From Roseivirga sp. (GTDB lineage: Bacteria; Bacteroidota; Bacteroidia; Cytophagales; Cyclobacteriaceae), in the NCBI GenBank assembly GCA_018402485.1, contig JAGYIY010000003.1, forward strand, positions 186,001 to 250,000: a stretch of 64,000 nt of DNA, read 5' to 3'. Made by a program: the position numbers and the translations under genes. Shown piece by piece: positions 1-8,184 of this stretch (position 1 is its first letter; each line of letters opens with the position of its first letter). The notes below the pieces were generated by a model. It had not been told where the DNA came from. It saw only the letters and a program-made list of their open reading frames with translations, and did no database searches.

Positions 1-546
1 TTTAAAGTTTGCAATGTTGGTAAGTGAGGCATGTTGACTTCCCAAAACCGGGGAATTATAATCCACCATCACCGTGACGCGAAAGTCATTCAAGGGCAAG
101 GCCGCAATCTCAACATCTCGATCATTGTCTCTGTAAATAATACTTTCTGTCACCTCAAGAAAATTGCGAAGTGCATTTTGTTCAGCTAGGCCTGCCTTTT
201 CCAAGGCATTGATAAACATCATAGAACTGCCATCCAATATAGGTGGCTCAGGCCCATCAATCTGAATCAAAACATTATCTATTTCTAAGCCTACCAATGC
301 GGCTAAGGTGTGTTCAACGGTATTGATGCGAGCCCCATTTTGCTCTATTGTTGTGCCACGAGATAAGTCCACAACATTATCTACATCAGCATCAACTATT
401 GGCTGGTTTTCCAAGTCGGTTCTTTGGAACTTAATGCCGTGGTTGGGAGGTGCCGGGCAAAAGGTCATTTGCGTAGTGACGCCGGTATGTAGCCCTACAC
501 CCGAAACGGTAATGACTTCCTTGATGGTATGTTGTTTAGTTTTCAT
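1..546 (-). CDS. lpxC: UDP-3-O-acyl-N-acetylglucosamine deacetylase LpxC, N-terminal part (cut by window edge)
   Basis: I translated the bottom strand from the ATG at 546: 182 residues, open to the left edge. The enzyme is the zinc-dependent deacetylase that commits the cell to lipid A synthesis in the cytoplasm. Visible family features are the GVGLHTG block at 16-22 and the INTVEHTLAAL motif, whose His79 is the equivalent of the catalytic-zinc ligand His79 of E. coli LpxC; the ILDGSS block follows. In Bacteroidota this gene usually continues into a FabZ dehydratase domain; that part would lie outside the window, so the fusion is an inference. It follows lpxD by 24 bp on the same strand. Confidence 0.95.
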   Translation of the reverse strand, partial: MKTKQHTIKEVITVSGVGLHTGVTTQMTFCPAPPNHGIKFQRTDLENQPIVDADVDNVVDLSRGTTIEQNGARINTVEHTLAALVGLEIDNVLIQIDGPEPPILDGSSMMFINALEKAGLAEQNALRNFLEVTESIIYRDNDRDVEIAALPLNDFRVTVMVDYNSPVLGSQHASLTNIANFK

Positions 547-565
547 TTTGTGCGTGAAAATTCCG

Positions 566-573
566 CAAATTTA
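566..573 (-). promoter_or_regulatory. possible -7 promoter element for lpxC
   Basis: On the bottom strand the octamer TAAATTTG matches the Bacteroidota -7 consensus TAnnTTTG. It overlaps the last codons of lpxD and lies 19 bp before the lpxC ATG. No clear -33 TTG was found, so it may only be chance. Confidence 0.25.
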
Positions 574-1596
574 CAACTTTTTTTCCACCTCTCGAAGTCG
601 CTCGGCCAAATGAGGTAAGTTTCTAAGAAGGATACTTGATTTTAAAAAATCACGATGTTCCATAATAGGAGTACCTGTCCATACCTTCCCTGGAGTAGTA
701 ATGCTTTTGGGTACTCCCGATTGCGGACCGATTATGGTATGGTCTGCAATCGATAAATGACCAGTAATTCCCACTTGTCCTGCAATTTGACAATACTTTC
801 CGATCTTAGCACTTCCTGAAATTCCTGCTTGCGCGGCCACTACGGTGTGCTCTCCAATGTCTACATTGTGAGCAATTTGTACTAGGTTGTCAATTTTAAC
901 TCCTCTACGCAAAATCGTTGACCCCATGGTGGCTCGGTCAATGGTGGTATTTGCTCCTAATTCAACATCATCTTCTAAAATTACATTTCCCGTTTGAGGA
1001 ATCTTTTTATAACTACCGTCTTCTTGGGGGGCAAAACCAAAACCATCACTACCCACAACAACCCCCGAATGAATGATGCAATTAGAGCCAATTTTGCAGT
1101 CTTTATAAACTTTTACACCACTGAAAATGATGGTATTCTTACCAATTTCCACTCCTGCTTCAATGGTCACGTGGGGATAAATGAGACTACCTTCACCAAT
1201 TACTACATTTTCTCCAATGTAAGAGAAAGCGCCTAGGTAAATGTCTGATGGAATGGAAGCACTATCATGTTGGAACGAAGGCTGTTCTATTCCGTTTTTC
1301 TTAACTTGTGTTAATTGATCATAAGCGCTCAGCAAGTCGGCAAATGCTCCATAGGGATTTTCAACGCGTATCAGTACCGTTTTTACGGGCTTTTCAAGTT
1401 CGAGGTCATTGCTTACAATCACTGCACTCGCTTTTGTAGTGTACAAATAGGGTTCATACTTTAAATTACTCAAAAAGGCGATGCTTCCTGCCTGAGCCTC
1501 TTCGATTTTTTCGAGGCGGTGAATCTTCATGTCTTTATTGCCTCCCTCTAACTTGCCACCAAGCATTTGAGCGATTTCCTTAATCGATATTTCCAT
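571..1596 (-). CDS. lpxD: UDP-3-O-(acyl)glucosamine N-acyltransferase LpxD
   Basis: 341 residues, the normal length for LpxD, the third step of lipid A synthesis, which adds the second acyl chain to UDP-acylglucosamine. An N-terminal uridine-binding domain (about 1-100) is followed by a left-handed beta helix of hexapeptide repeats (about 110-300). The segment NLVQIAHNVDIG contains the expected catalytic His. I start at the ATG at 1596 rather than the upstream ATG at 1638 because GGAGGGAGA, an unusually strong ribosome-binding site for this genome, sits just before 1596, and the longer form would overlap the HD gene by 28 bp. It is flanked by the HD hydrolase upstream and lpxC downstream, so the three probably form one transcript. 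Confidence 0.95.
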   Translation of the reverse strand: MEISIKEIAQMLGGKLEGGNKDMKIHRLEKIEEAQAGSIAFLSNLKYEPYLYTTKASAVIVSNDLELEKPVKTVLIRVENPYGAFADLLSAYDQLTQVKKNGIEQPSFQHDSASIPSDIYLGAFSYIGENVVIGEGSLIYPHVTIEAGVEIGKNTIIFSGVKVYKDCKIGSNCIIHSGVVVGSDGFGFAPQEDGSYKKIPQTGNVILEDDVELGANTTIDRATMGSTILRRGVKIDNLVQIAHNVDIGEHTVVAAQAGISGSAKIGKYCQIAGQVGITGHLSIADHTIIGPQSGVPKSITTPGKVWTGTPIMEHRDFLKSSILLRNLPHLAERLREVEKKL

Positions 1597-1610
1597 ACTT
1601 TCTCCCTCCA

Positions 1611-2840
1611 TTATTCGTTTACATCTTTTGGCCAGCATAGATAATACTTGCGTACCATTTTGCTCATGGCTTTAATATTTGGTAAATCAGCAGCTTCCAT
1701 CACATCTTTCACTTCTCCTTCTTTCGATAAGATCATGATCTTTTGATCTGTCGATAAGTAGGCACTGTTGGTTAATTGTCCACTTGAATAAAAATATTTT
1801 GCCTCTTTTTTAGACAAACCATATTGTTTCATTACTTTTTTCTTTACTCTTTCTTTGTCTTTTGGCGTAAAAGGAGTGGTGCTTACTGTAATTTTAAACA
1901 ATTCTCTTCTCAGCAGCATGCCACAAAGATTTGACAAAATAGGGTCAGCATTATTTACCCAGAGCTTGATAGCTCCCCATATATCATAATCATCTATGGC
2001 TAAAAAGGCAGTAAGTACTTCTGGGTTATCTTCAAAATCTTTGACCTGCCACCTGTTTTGAAAAAAAACTTTTAATGGATCACTCATCAATAGATTTCCT
2101 CCATTTTTTACAAGGTACTTTGCCCGATTGATAATAGAAATAAGCATTTTTTCTGCACTTACTCCAGTTTTATGTAAATATACTTGCCAATACATCAGCC
2201 TTCGGGCACTTAAAAAGTTTTCTATGCTGTAAATGCCCTTTTCTTCGACTACAAGTTTGTTGTCCTTGACATCCAGCATTTTTATGATGCGATCAGCACC
2301 AATTGTACCTTCCGATACACCCGTAAAGAAACTATCTCGTTTTAAATAATCTAATCGATCTATGTCTAATTGGCTGGAAACCAGTTGGTGTAAAAACAGC
2401 TGCGGGTGTCTGTTTTCGAAAATGGCCAAGGTTTCATCTAAAGCACCATTGAACTCTTGATTCAACTTTTGCATGATGATACGCGAAAGGTATTCGTGAG
2501 GAACATCTTCCAACAGGCTGAATTCTAAAGCATGAGAAAACGGGCCATGACCTATATCGTGCAATAGAATAGCCAGTAGAGCAGCCTCATACGTATTTGA
2601 AGAAATTTGAGTGCCTTTTTGTATCAAGTTGTCTAATGCGCCAGACATAAGGTGCATGGCACCAATGGCATGATGAAAACGGGTATGATGGGCTCCTGGG
2701 TAAACCAATTCAGACAAACCCATCTGTTTGATTCTTCGTAGGCGCTGAAAATAAGGGTGATCAATGATGTCGAAGACCAATTCGCTTCTTACGGAGATGA
2801 AGCCATAGACCGGATCATTGATTATCTTTTTTTTGTTCAA
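1611..2840 (-). CDS. HD-domain phosphohydrolase (dNTPase/SAMHD1-like)
   Basis: 409 residues. The metal-binding HD signature is clear: RFHH near 54-57, then LLHDIGHGPFSHALE near 92-106, and a later Asp in QLDIDRLDYLKRDS. This is the HD superfamily that includes deoxynucleoside triphosphate triphosphohydrolases (dGTPase, SAMHD1), and a C-terminal helical region follows as in that group. The substrate cannot be read from the sequence. The gene is immediately upstream of lpxD (14 bp gap to the chosen lpxD start), an arrangement I remember as common in Bacteroidota, yet no link to lipid A is known to me. Its start lies 49 bp from the divergent porX. Confidence 0.85.
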   Translation of the reverse strand: MNKKKIINDPVYGFISVRSELVFDIIDHPYFQRLRRIKQMGLSELVYPGAHHTRFHHAIGAMHLMSGALDNLIQKGTQISSNTYEAALLAILLHDIGHGPFSHALEFSLLEDVPHEYLSRIIMQKLNQEFNGALDETLAIFENRHPQLFLHQLVSSQLDIDRLDYLKRDSFFTGVSEGTIGADRIIKMLDVKDNKLVVEEKGIYSIENFLSARRLMYWQVYLHKTGVSAEKMLISIINRAKYLVKNGGNLLMSDPLKVFFQNRWQVKDFEDNPEVLTAFLAIDDYDIWGAIKLWVNNADPILSNLCGMLLRRELFKITVSTTPFTPKDKERVKKKVMKQYGLSKKEAKYFYSSGQLTNSAYLSTDQKIMILSKEGEVKDVMEAADLPNIKAMSKMVRKYYLCWPKDVNE

Positions 2841-2889
2841 ACTTTCTACTTTAAATGAGTTAAATTAACGCTTTCCCTAAAAGAACCAG

Positions 2890-4446
2890 ATGCAAAGATA
2901 TAATATTTTATGGGCAGATGATGAGATCGATTTACTTAAGCCTCACATCTTATTTTTAGAAGAACGTGGATATGACATTACCCCTGTAACCAGTGGCACA
3001 GATGCCATAGATGAATTGGAGGAAAAGTACTTTGACCTTGTGTTTCTTGATGAAAATATGCCGGGCATGACGGGGCTCGAAACTTTGAGCCAAATCAAAA
3101 GCACAAAGCCTTCCATTCCCGTCGTTATGATTACCAAAAATGAAGAAGAGGCCATTATGGAAGAAGCCATTGGTGCCAAGATTACCGATTACCTCATCAA
3201 GCCGCTGAATCCGAATCAGATTTTACTTTCCATCAAAAAGATACTGGATAATAAGCGACTCGTTAGTGAACATACAAACACCAGCTATCAGCAGGAGTTT
3301 AAGGAAATTAGTATGCGCATTGGAGATGACCTGGATTTTGTGAAATGGGCTGAAATTTATAAGAAGCTCGTTTATTGGGAGTTAGAAATCAGCCGTACTG
3401 AGAATAGAGGTATGGCTGAAATACTGACCATGCAAAAAGCAGAAGCAAATGCTCAGTTTGCCAAGTTCATTGCAGAACACTACGAAAGTTGGTTAAATGA
3501 CCCAGACATTGAACGTCCGGTTATGTCTCATCAGTTACTACAGAAAAAGGTATTTCCTGAAATGAAGGGAGATCCACATTTTTTAATTGTGATTGATAAC
3601 TTACGATTTGATCAATGGAAAATCATTGAAGAGGACATTGCTCCTTATTTCAACGTGGAATCGGAAGAAACTTATTATTCCATTTTACCGACGGCCACGG
3701 CGTATGCACGCAATAGCTTGTTTTCCGGTGAATTGCCTTTAGCGATGAGTAAGAAGTATCCGGAATTATGGGTGGATGACAATGAAACAGAGGAAGGAAA
3801 AAACAACCATGAGGCTGAATTTCTTGCCTTGCAGTTGAAGAACTCGCATGTGGAAATAAAAACGAGTTATCACAAAATCATAAGTGCAAGTCAGGGTAAG
3901 CAGCTCAACAGTAGCTTCAATAATTTATTGAATAACGACCTAAATGTTATGGTCTACAATTTTGTAGATATGCTATCTCATGCGCGCACAGACATTAAAA
4001 TGATTAAAGAATTGGCTGCAGATGAAGTAGCATATCGTTCGCTCACTCGCTCTTGGTTTCAACATTCAACACTTTTTGATATGCTAAAACTGATAGCCGA
4101 TAAAGGGTTGAAAGTAATGATTACCACTGACCATGGTGCTTTTAGGGTGCAAAAACCTTTCAAAATTGCTGGTGATCGTTCTGTCAATACCAATTTAAGG
4201 TACAAGCAGGGGAAGAACCTTGGCTACAAGAGCAAGAACGGTATATTGGAAGTTCCTGATCCGGAAAGATTGCATTTACCTAAATTAAATGTCTCTTCTT
4301 CTTATGTGTTTGCCACAGATGATGTTTTCTTTGCTTATCCTAACAATTACAACCACTATGTTAATTATTACAGAGATACCTTTCAGCACGGAGGTATTTC
4401 TATGGAGGAACTTATTATTCCTTTTATTAAATTGAGTGCCAAATGA
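2890..4446 (+). CDS. porX: PorX-type response regulator with PglZ phosphodiesterase domain
   Basis: 518 residues in two parts. Residues 1-125 are a CheY-like receiver with the acidic pair DD near 10-11, phospho-acceptor Asp54 in FLDENMPG, and Lys in DYLIKPLNP. A helical linker leads to a C-terminal alkaline-phosphatase-fold PglZ domain (from about 200) with IDNLRFDQW, the PTATAYARN segment bearing the likely active-site Thr, FVDMLSHARTD, and TTDHG at 412-416 with metal-binding Asp414 and His415. This is the architecture and length of PorX, which with the kinase PorY controls genes of the type IX secretion system in Porphyromonas gingivalis and has been shown to cleave oligonucleotides. porY is not in the window. 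tsaE follows after 11 bp, so co-transcription is likely. Confidence 0.92.
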   Translation: MQRYNILWADDEIDLLKPHILFLEERGYDITPVTSGTDAIDELEEKYFDLVFLDENMPGMTGLETLSQIKSTKPSIPVVMITKNEEEAIMEEAIGAKITDYLIKPLNPNQILLSIKKILDNKRLVSEHTNTSYQQEFKEISMRIGDDLDFVKWAEIYKKLVYWELEISRTENRGMAEILTMQKAEANAQFAKFIAEHYESWLNDPDIERPVMSHQLLQKKVFPEMKGDPHFLIVIDNLRFDQWKIIEEDIAPYFNVESEETYYSILPTATAYARNSLFSGELPLAMSKKYPELWVDDNETEEGKNNHEAEFLALQLKNSHVEIKTSYHKIISASQGKQLNSSFNNLLNNDLNVMVYNFVDMLSHARTDIKMIKELAADEVAYRSLTRSWFQHSTLFDMLKLIADKGLKVMITTDHGAFRVQKPFKIAGDRSVNTNLRYKQGKNLGYKSKNGILEVPDPERLHLPKLNVSSSYVFATDDVFFAYPNNYNHYVNYYRDTFQHGGISMEELIIPFIKLSAK

Positions 4447-4457
4447 TTTGATCTGTT

Positions 4458-4880
4458 ATGGAGATAAGTATGCATCGGCTCAGTGAATTACCTAAAATAG
4501 CCCAACAGATCATCGCTTTGGGTAACGGCTACCAGGTATGGCTCTTGAACGGAGAGATGGGAGCTGGTAAAACCACACTGACCAAGGCAATAGGAAATGC
4601 TATAGGTGTTTTAGACACAGTAAGCAGTCCAACTTACGCCTTGGTGAATGAATACCTAACAGAGGCTGATCGCACCCTTTATCATTTTGACTTCTATCGG
4701 TTGGAATCAGAAGAAGAAGCATTGGCCATGGGTTGGTACGAATATTTGGACTCCGGAAATTTATGCATTGTGGAATGGCCACAAAAAATTAGTAATTTAT
4801 TGCCCGATTCATTTTTAAACATCGATATCGGTGTAGGAGTAGACGAAGAGCGCATTTTTAAAATATCAGGGCATGAGTAA
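4458..4880 (+). CDS. tsaE: tRNA threonylcarbamoyladenosine biosynthesis ATPase TsaE
   Basis: 140 residues, usual size of the YjeE/TsaE family. The Walker A loop GEMGAGKTT is at 32-40, the SSPTYALV switch follows near 54-61, and HFDFYRLESEEE and the late CIVEWP segment are diagnostic. TsaE drives the TsaB-TsaD complex that makes t6A37 on ANN-decoding tRNAs. It sits between porX (11 bp gap) and alanine dehydrogenase, whose ATG lies 8 bp inside the end of tsaE, which implies translational coupling. Confidence 0.95.
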   Translation: MEISMHRLSELPKIAQQIIALGNGYQVWLLNGEMGAGKTTLTKAIGNAIGVLDTVSSPTYALVNEYLTEADRTLYHFDFYRLESEEEALAMGWYEYLDSGNLCIVEWPQKISNLLPDSFLNIDIGVGVDEERIFKISGHE

Positions 4881-6099
4881 AATAGATGGCAAGGGGTTTG
4901 CTGCTTTGGCGAAAGAGACAGAGCGCTATCCACAAGAGCAATTATTAAAAGTAAAGGGTAAAGGCAAGAACCTTCAGATTGCTGTCCCAAACGAGGTATC
5001 GTATCAAGAAAAGCGTGTAAGTTTATCGCCTTCGGCAGTGGGTATTTTGGTAGCCAATGGTCACGAGTTATTGGTAGAGCAAGGTGCTGGAAGTAGTGCA
5101 TTTTATGACGATAATGAATATGCAGAAAGTGGTGCTCGCATTGTCTATGATCAAAAAGAAATATTTGAATCTGATCTGATAGTGAAGGTGGAGCCTCCTA
5201 CCTTAGAAGAAATCAACCTGATGAAGCCGGGCGCAAAGGTTTTTTCTGCCTTACAAGTCGCTACATCTGATGCTGATTATTTTGAGGCACTCAATAAGAA
5301 AAAAGTTACGGCTTTAGGATATGAATTGCTAGAAGACAAAGCAGAAGGATTACCCATTGTTAATGCCATGAGTGAAATAGCCGGTAGCTTAGTTATTCCG
5401 ATTGCCGCAGAATTTTTAAGTAATGCCAAAGGAGGAAAAGGCATCATATTAGGAGGAATTACTGGTGTTTCACCTACCACGGTAGTTATTTTGGGCGCTG
5501 GAACAGTTGCAGAATTTGCCGCTAGAGCTGCTTTGGGACTCGGTGCTGAGGTGAAGATTTATGACAATGAGGTGTATAAACTGAGGCGCATCAGGCATAA
5601 ATTAAATCAATCTGTATTTACTTCAGTTATCGATAGCAATAGTTTATCGCAGTCATTACTTACAGCCGATGTGTTAATTGGAGCCCTGCGTCCAGAAAAG
5701 GGGAGTGCACGCTGTGTAGTTACAGAGGAAATGGTGGCCAGTATGAAGCCGGGTTCTGTTGTGATAGATGTAGCCATCGACCAAGGCGGATGTATTGAAA
5801 CATCTGAAACGACCACCCATGATCATCCTGTTTTTTCAAAATATGAAATCATTCATTATTGTGTGCCGAATATTGCCTCTCGAGCCGCTAGAACCTCTAC
5901 CACAGCTTTAAGCAACATCTTGACGCCAATTTTGCTGAAATTAGCCGACACTGGAGGTGTTGATGATATGATGCAACAGTATAGTTGGTTCAGTAAAGGA
6001 ATTTATGCGTACAAAGGGAGTACCACGCATTTGGGCATATCTAGAAAATTTAACCTACCCTTTAAGGACTTGAGTTTACTTATGGCAGCTCACTTTTGA
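4873..6099 (+). CDS. ald: alanine dehydrogenase
   Basis: 408 residues of the AlaDH/PNT family. The N-terminal catalytic domain contains the substrate-binding EKRVSLSP segment; the Rossmann domain carries VVILGAGTVAEFAARAA around residue 205; HYCVPNIASRAARTSTTAL near 330-350 is characteristic of alanine dehydrogenases. It reversibly converts alanine to pyruvate plus ammonia with NAD. The N-terminal 30 residues before the conserved core are longer than in Bacillus Ald, but this extension is usual in Bacteroidota relatives. It overlaps tsaE by 8 bp, so it is the third gene of the porX transcript or is coupled to tsaE. Confidence 0.92.
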   Translation: MSKIDGKGFAALAKETERYPQEQLLKVKGKGKNLQIAVPNEVSYQEKRVSLSPSAVGILVANGHELLVEQGAGSSAFYDDNEYAESGARIVYDQKEIFESDLIVKVEPPTLEEINLMKPGAKVFSALQVATSDADYFEALNKKKVTALGYELLEDKAEGLPIVNAMSEIAGSLVIPIAAEFLSNAKGGKGIILGGITGVSPTTVVILGAGTVAEFAARAALGLGAEVKIYDNEVYKLRRIRHKLNQSVFTSVIDSNSLSQSLLTADVLIGALRPEKGSARCVVTEEMVASMKPGSVVIDVAIDQGGCIETSETTTHDHPVFSKYEIIHYCVPNIASRAARTSTTALSNILTPILLKLADTGGVDDMMQQYSWFSKGIYAYKGSTTHLGISRKFNLPFKDLSLLMAAHF

Positions 6100-6181
6100 T
6101 GATTTCTTAAAAGGATGTATCCGGCGTGTTGTCAGCTGGTGCTGATGGCTCAGATAAAATTTTGTTGCGTTCTTGCGTTAC

Positions 6182-6610
6182 TCAATTGCTCAGCATGGCT
6201 ATTTGAGATTTCGTCAATCGACCCTCTGGATGAAACCATCTGTACTCATTTAAAGGCATTTTACCTTCTTGCACTTCTTCTATCATTTCTTCCAATTTAT
6301 GGTCTCTTTTCTTGGCACTGTAGGTGCCCCACTCAGAAAAATTAAGTTCTGACCGGCCATCAGCAATATGTTCTTTTACCTTCCAACTCAAGGGGGCAAT
6401 AGAGGCATACCAAGGATATTTGGGCTGATTGCTGTGGCAGTCATAACAAGCATTTTGAAGTAAGCTAGATAGCTCAGAATCAATTTGAATTTGCTCTGTT
6501 ATATCGTTGGAAGTCATTCGCTCGTTGACCCTTTCATCTCCTTGAAAAAACTGGATAACAACAAAGGCGATAAGAAGACCAATCAAAGCGAACTTAATGT
6601 ATTTGTTCAT
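6182..6610 (-). CDS. membrane-anchored haem-binding-domain protein
   Basis: 142 residues. Residues 5-21 are a single N-terminal membrane anchor. The haem attachment motif CYDCH (Cys55, Cys58, His59) is followed by SNQPKYPWYASIAPLSW and a distal LNEYRWFHPEGRL segment, the pattern of the small Bacteroidota Haem_bd family (c-type, periplasmic side). Its redox partner is unknown. It is convergent with ald and stands alone on the bottom strand, divergent from the YceI cluster. Confidence 0.85.
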   Translation of the reverse strand: MNKYIKFALIGLLIAFVVIQFFQGDERVNERMTSNDITEQIQIDSELSSLLQNACYDCHSNQPKYPWYASIAPLSWKVKEHIADGRSELNFSEWGTYSAKKRDHKLEEMIEEVQEGKMPLNEYRWFHPEGRLTKSQIAMLSN

Positions 6611-6804
6611 CTGCTTATGGTTTTTCTTAAAGGTGGTATATTAACTCACCATTTGCAAAGTATTTTAGGTGAACATTTAATTGAAAGGAATCTTACTAGC
6701 AACAGGTCAAAAATACTGACTTTTATCATTTCGCGGACTGATAGACGTTTGCCAAAGCTATTTTTAATGTTCTGAGCTTTAAGAAATTAATAAAAAATCC
6801 ACTT

Positions 6805-7389
6805 ATGAAAAGTTTAAATCTCGTATGTTCACTGTTTATGTTGGCTTCATTTTCTCTTGAATTAATGGCACAACAAAAAAAATATAAAATAGTAGAAGGT
6901 GCCGGTTACATTGAAATATCGGGTACTTCAAATACCTCTGATTGGCAATTAAAGTCTAATGAACTGAAAGGTGATGCGCAGATGGTGATAAAAAATGGAG
7001 CGTTGACGAATCTCGCCAGAGTGATTGTGAATGTTAATGCGGAGACCATCGAAAACCCAGACAACAGACGAATGACAAGAAGGGCGCACAAAACACTTCT
7101 TGTTGGTGAAAATCCTACGGTAACATTTTTTGCTTATGGATTCTCAAGTAGCAATGACGGTCCAAAGAAAATTATGGGTAATGTTTATTTAGGAGGAACC
7201 AACGTAGACGTAAGTTTTGAATTTCAAAGTTGGATACAGGATGATATTGTTTGGATTTCGGCAGAGGGTAATTTGAAGTTTAGTGACTTTGGACTAGAGC
7301 CGCCAAATGATTTTGGTGGTGCCGTACAAACAGATGACGACTTTTATATCACCGTTCAAATGCCTTTTGAGCTGCCTGAAAATAACTAA
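6805..7389 (+). CDS. YceI-like periplasmic protein (first of three)
   Basis: 194 residues with a cleavable signal peptide ending near MAQ at 21-23. The mature part has the YceI lipocalin-like pattern: ISGTSNTSDWQLKS near the start, the middle NPDNRRMTRRAHKTLLVGENPTV block and the terminal SDFGLEPPNDFGGAVQTDD block, which is where YceI proteins carry their conserved Pro-Pro turn. YceI proteins bind polyisoprenoid lipids in the one case with known ligand; the substrate here is unknown. The gene starts a co-directional run of YceI, YceI, porin, YceI and BLUF genes, but the 204 bp gap to the second YceI gene suggests a separate promoter for the rest. Confidence 0.82.
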   Translation: MKSLNLVCSLFMLASFSLELMAQQKKYKIVEGAGYIEISGTSNTSDWQLKSNELKGDAQMVIKNGALTNLARVIVNVNAETIENPDNRRMTRRAHKTLLVGENPTVTFFAYGFSSSNDGPKKIMGNVYLGGTNVDVSFEFQSWIQDDIVWISAEGNLKFSDFGLEPPNDFGGAVQTDDDFYITVQMPFELPENN

Positions 7390-7563
7390 TTACTTCCCCT
7401 TCCCTAATTCCTTGCAGTCGGTCCATTAATCATTGCATGTTTCTTTTTTTAATCTTGAAGGACTTTTTTCACAAAATTTAAACATGATAATAGTCATTCT
7501 TTAAACTCATTATAATCAGCTTAAGCCCTAATGTACATCAGTTCATAAAGCTGTTGCTAACTG

Positions 7564-7571
7564 TACTTTTG
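7564..7571 (+). promoter_or_regulatory. probable -7 promoter element of the YceI/porin operon
   Basis: TACTTTTG matches the Bacteroidota -7 consensus TAnnTTTG and lies 22 bp before the ATG at 7594, inside the 204 bp gap that separates the first YceI gene from the rest. The -33 half is poor (GTTC near 7541), so the call rests on one half-site and position. Confidence 0.4.
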
Positions 7572-7593
7572 AATTTGAACAAAAAGAAACACT

Positions 7594-8172
7594 ATGCAAT
7601 TCTTGCGAACTTATCTATTGACCTCTGTTTTTTTAGCTTTTGGGTTTTTATCTGTGGTAGTCCTTCAAGCACAAGAAAAACTAATTCTTCAGCAAGAAAA
7701 CCTTCTTTTCAAAGTAAGCGGCACCTCTACGCTACACGATTGGAATATGGTAAGCGAAACGGGTATGGGTTTTTTAATTTTAGAATCATCTGGAACAAAA
7801 CAATCCACATTTGCTGCAGCTGAGGTGAGTTTCAAAGCAGAAACGCTAGAAAGCGGCAAGAACGGCATGAATAAAAATGCCTATAAAGCACTTAAAACCA
7901 AGCAGTACGAGGATATCTCTTTTGAGTTTGATGAATTTGAATCAACTGTAGATGGTAAAGGCTTTGTGTATGGTTACCTGACCATAGCTGGGTTTACCAA
8001 ATCCGTCACATTTGAAATGACCTATGCGCGTGAAAAAAATAAAATCGCAGTTGAGGCTAAGGGTCATATTTTGTTAACCGATTTTCAAATTGACCCACCA
8101 ACTGCTTTACTAGGAACCATAAAAACCGGTGATGAACTCATTATTGAAGTAAAAGCACAATTCAAAAAATAA
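7594..8172 (+). CDS. YceI-like periplasmic protein (second of three)
   Basis: 192 residues with a signal peptide ending at LQAQ near 28. KVSGTSTLHDWNM is the classic YceI opening, and the LLTDFQIDPPTALLGTIKTGDEL ending matches the family's terminal block. The middle GMNKNAYKALKTKQYEDISFEF segment is the usual central signature. It is only 12 bp upstream of the porin gene, so the two are surely co-transcribed, which links a likely lipid-binding periplasmic carrier to an outer-membrane channel. Confidence 0.87.
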   Translation: MQFLRTYLLTSVFLAFGFLSVVVLQAQEKLILQQENLLFKVSGTSTLHDWNMVSETGMGFLILESSGTKQSTFAAAEVSFKAETLESGKNGMNKNAYKALKTKQYEDISFEFDEFESTVDGKGFVYGYLTIAGFTKSVTFEMTYAREKNKIAVEAKGHILLTDFQIDPPTALLGTIKTGDELIIEVKAQFKK

Positions 8173-8184
8173 ACCACAAAAATT

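Noticed and set aside
4694..5101. 135-codon antisense frame across tsaE and ald
   Set aside because: Shadow of two well-supported genes on the other strand.
7554..7823. 89-codon frame overlapping the second YceI gene
   Set aside because: Alternative frame of a gene with a signal peptide and clear family match.
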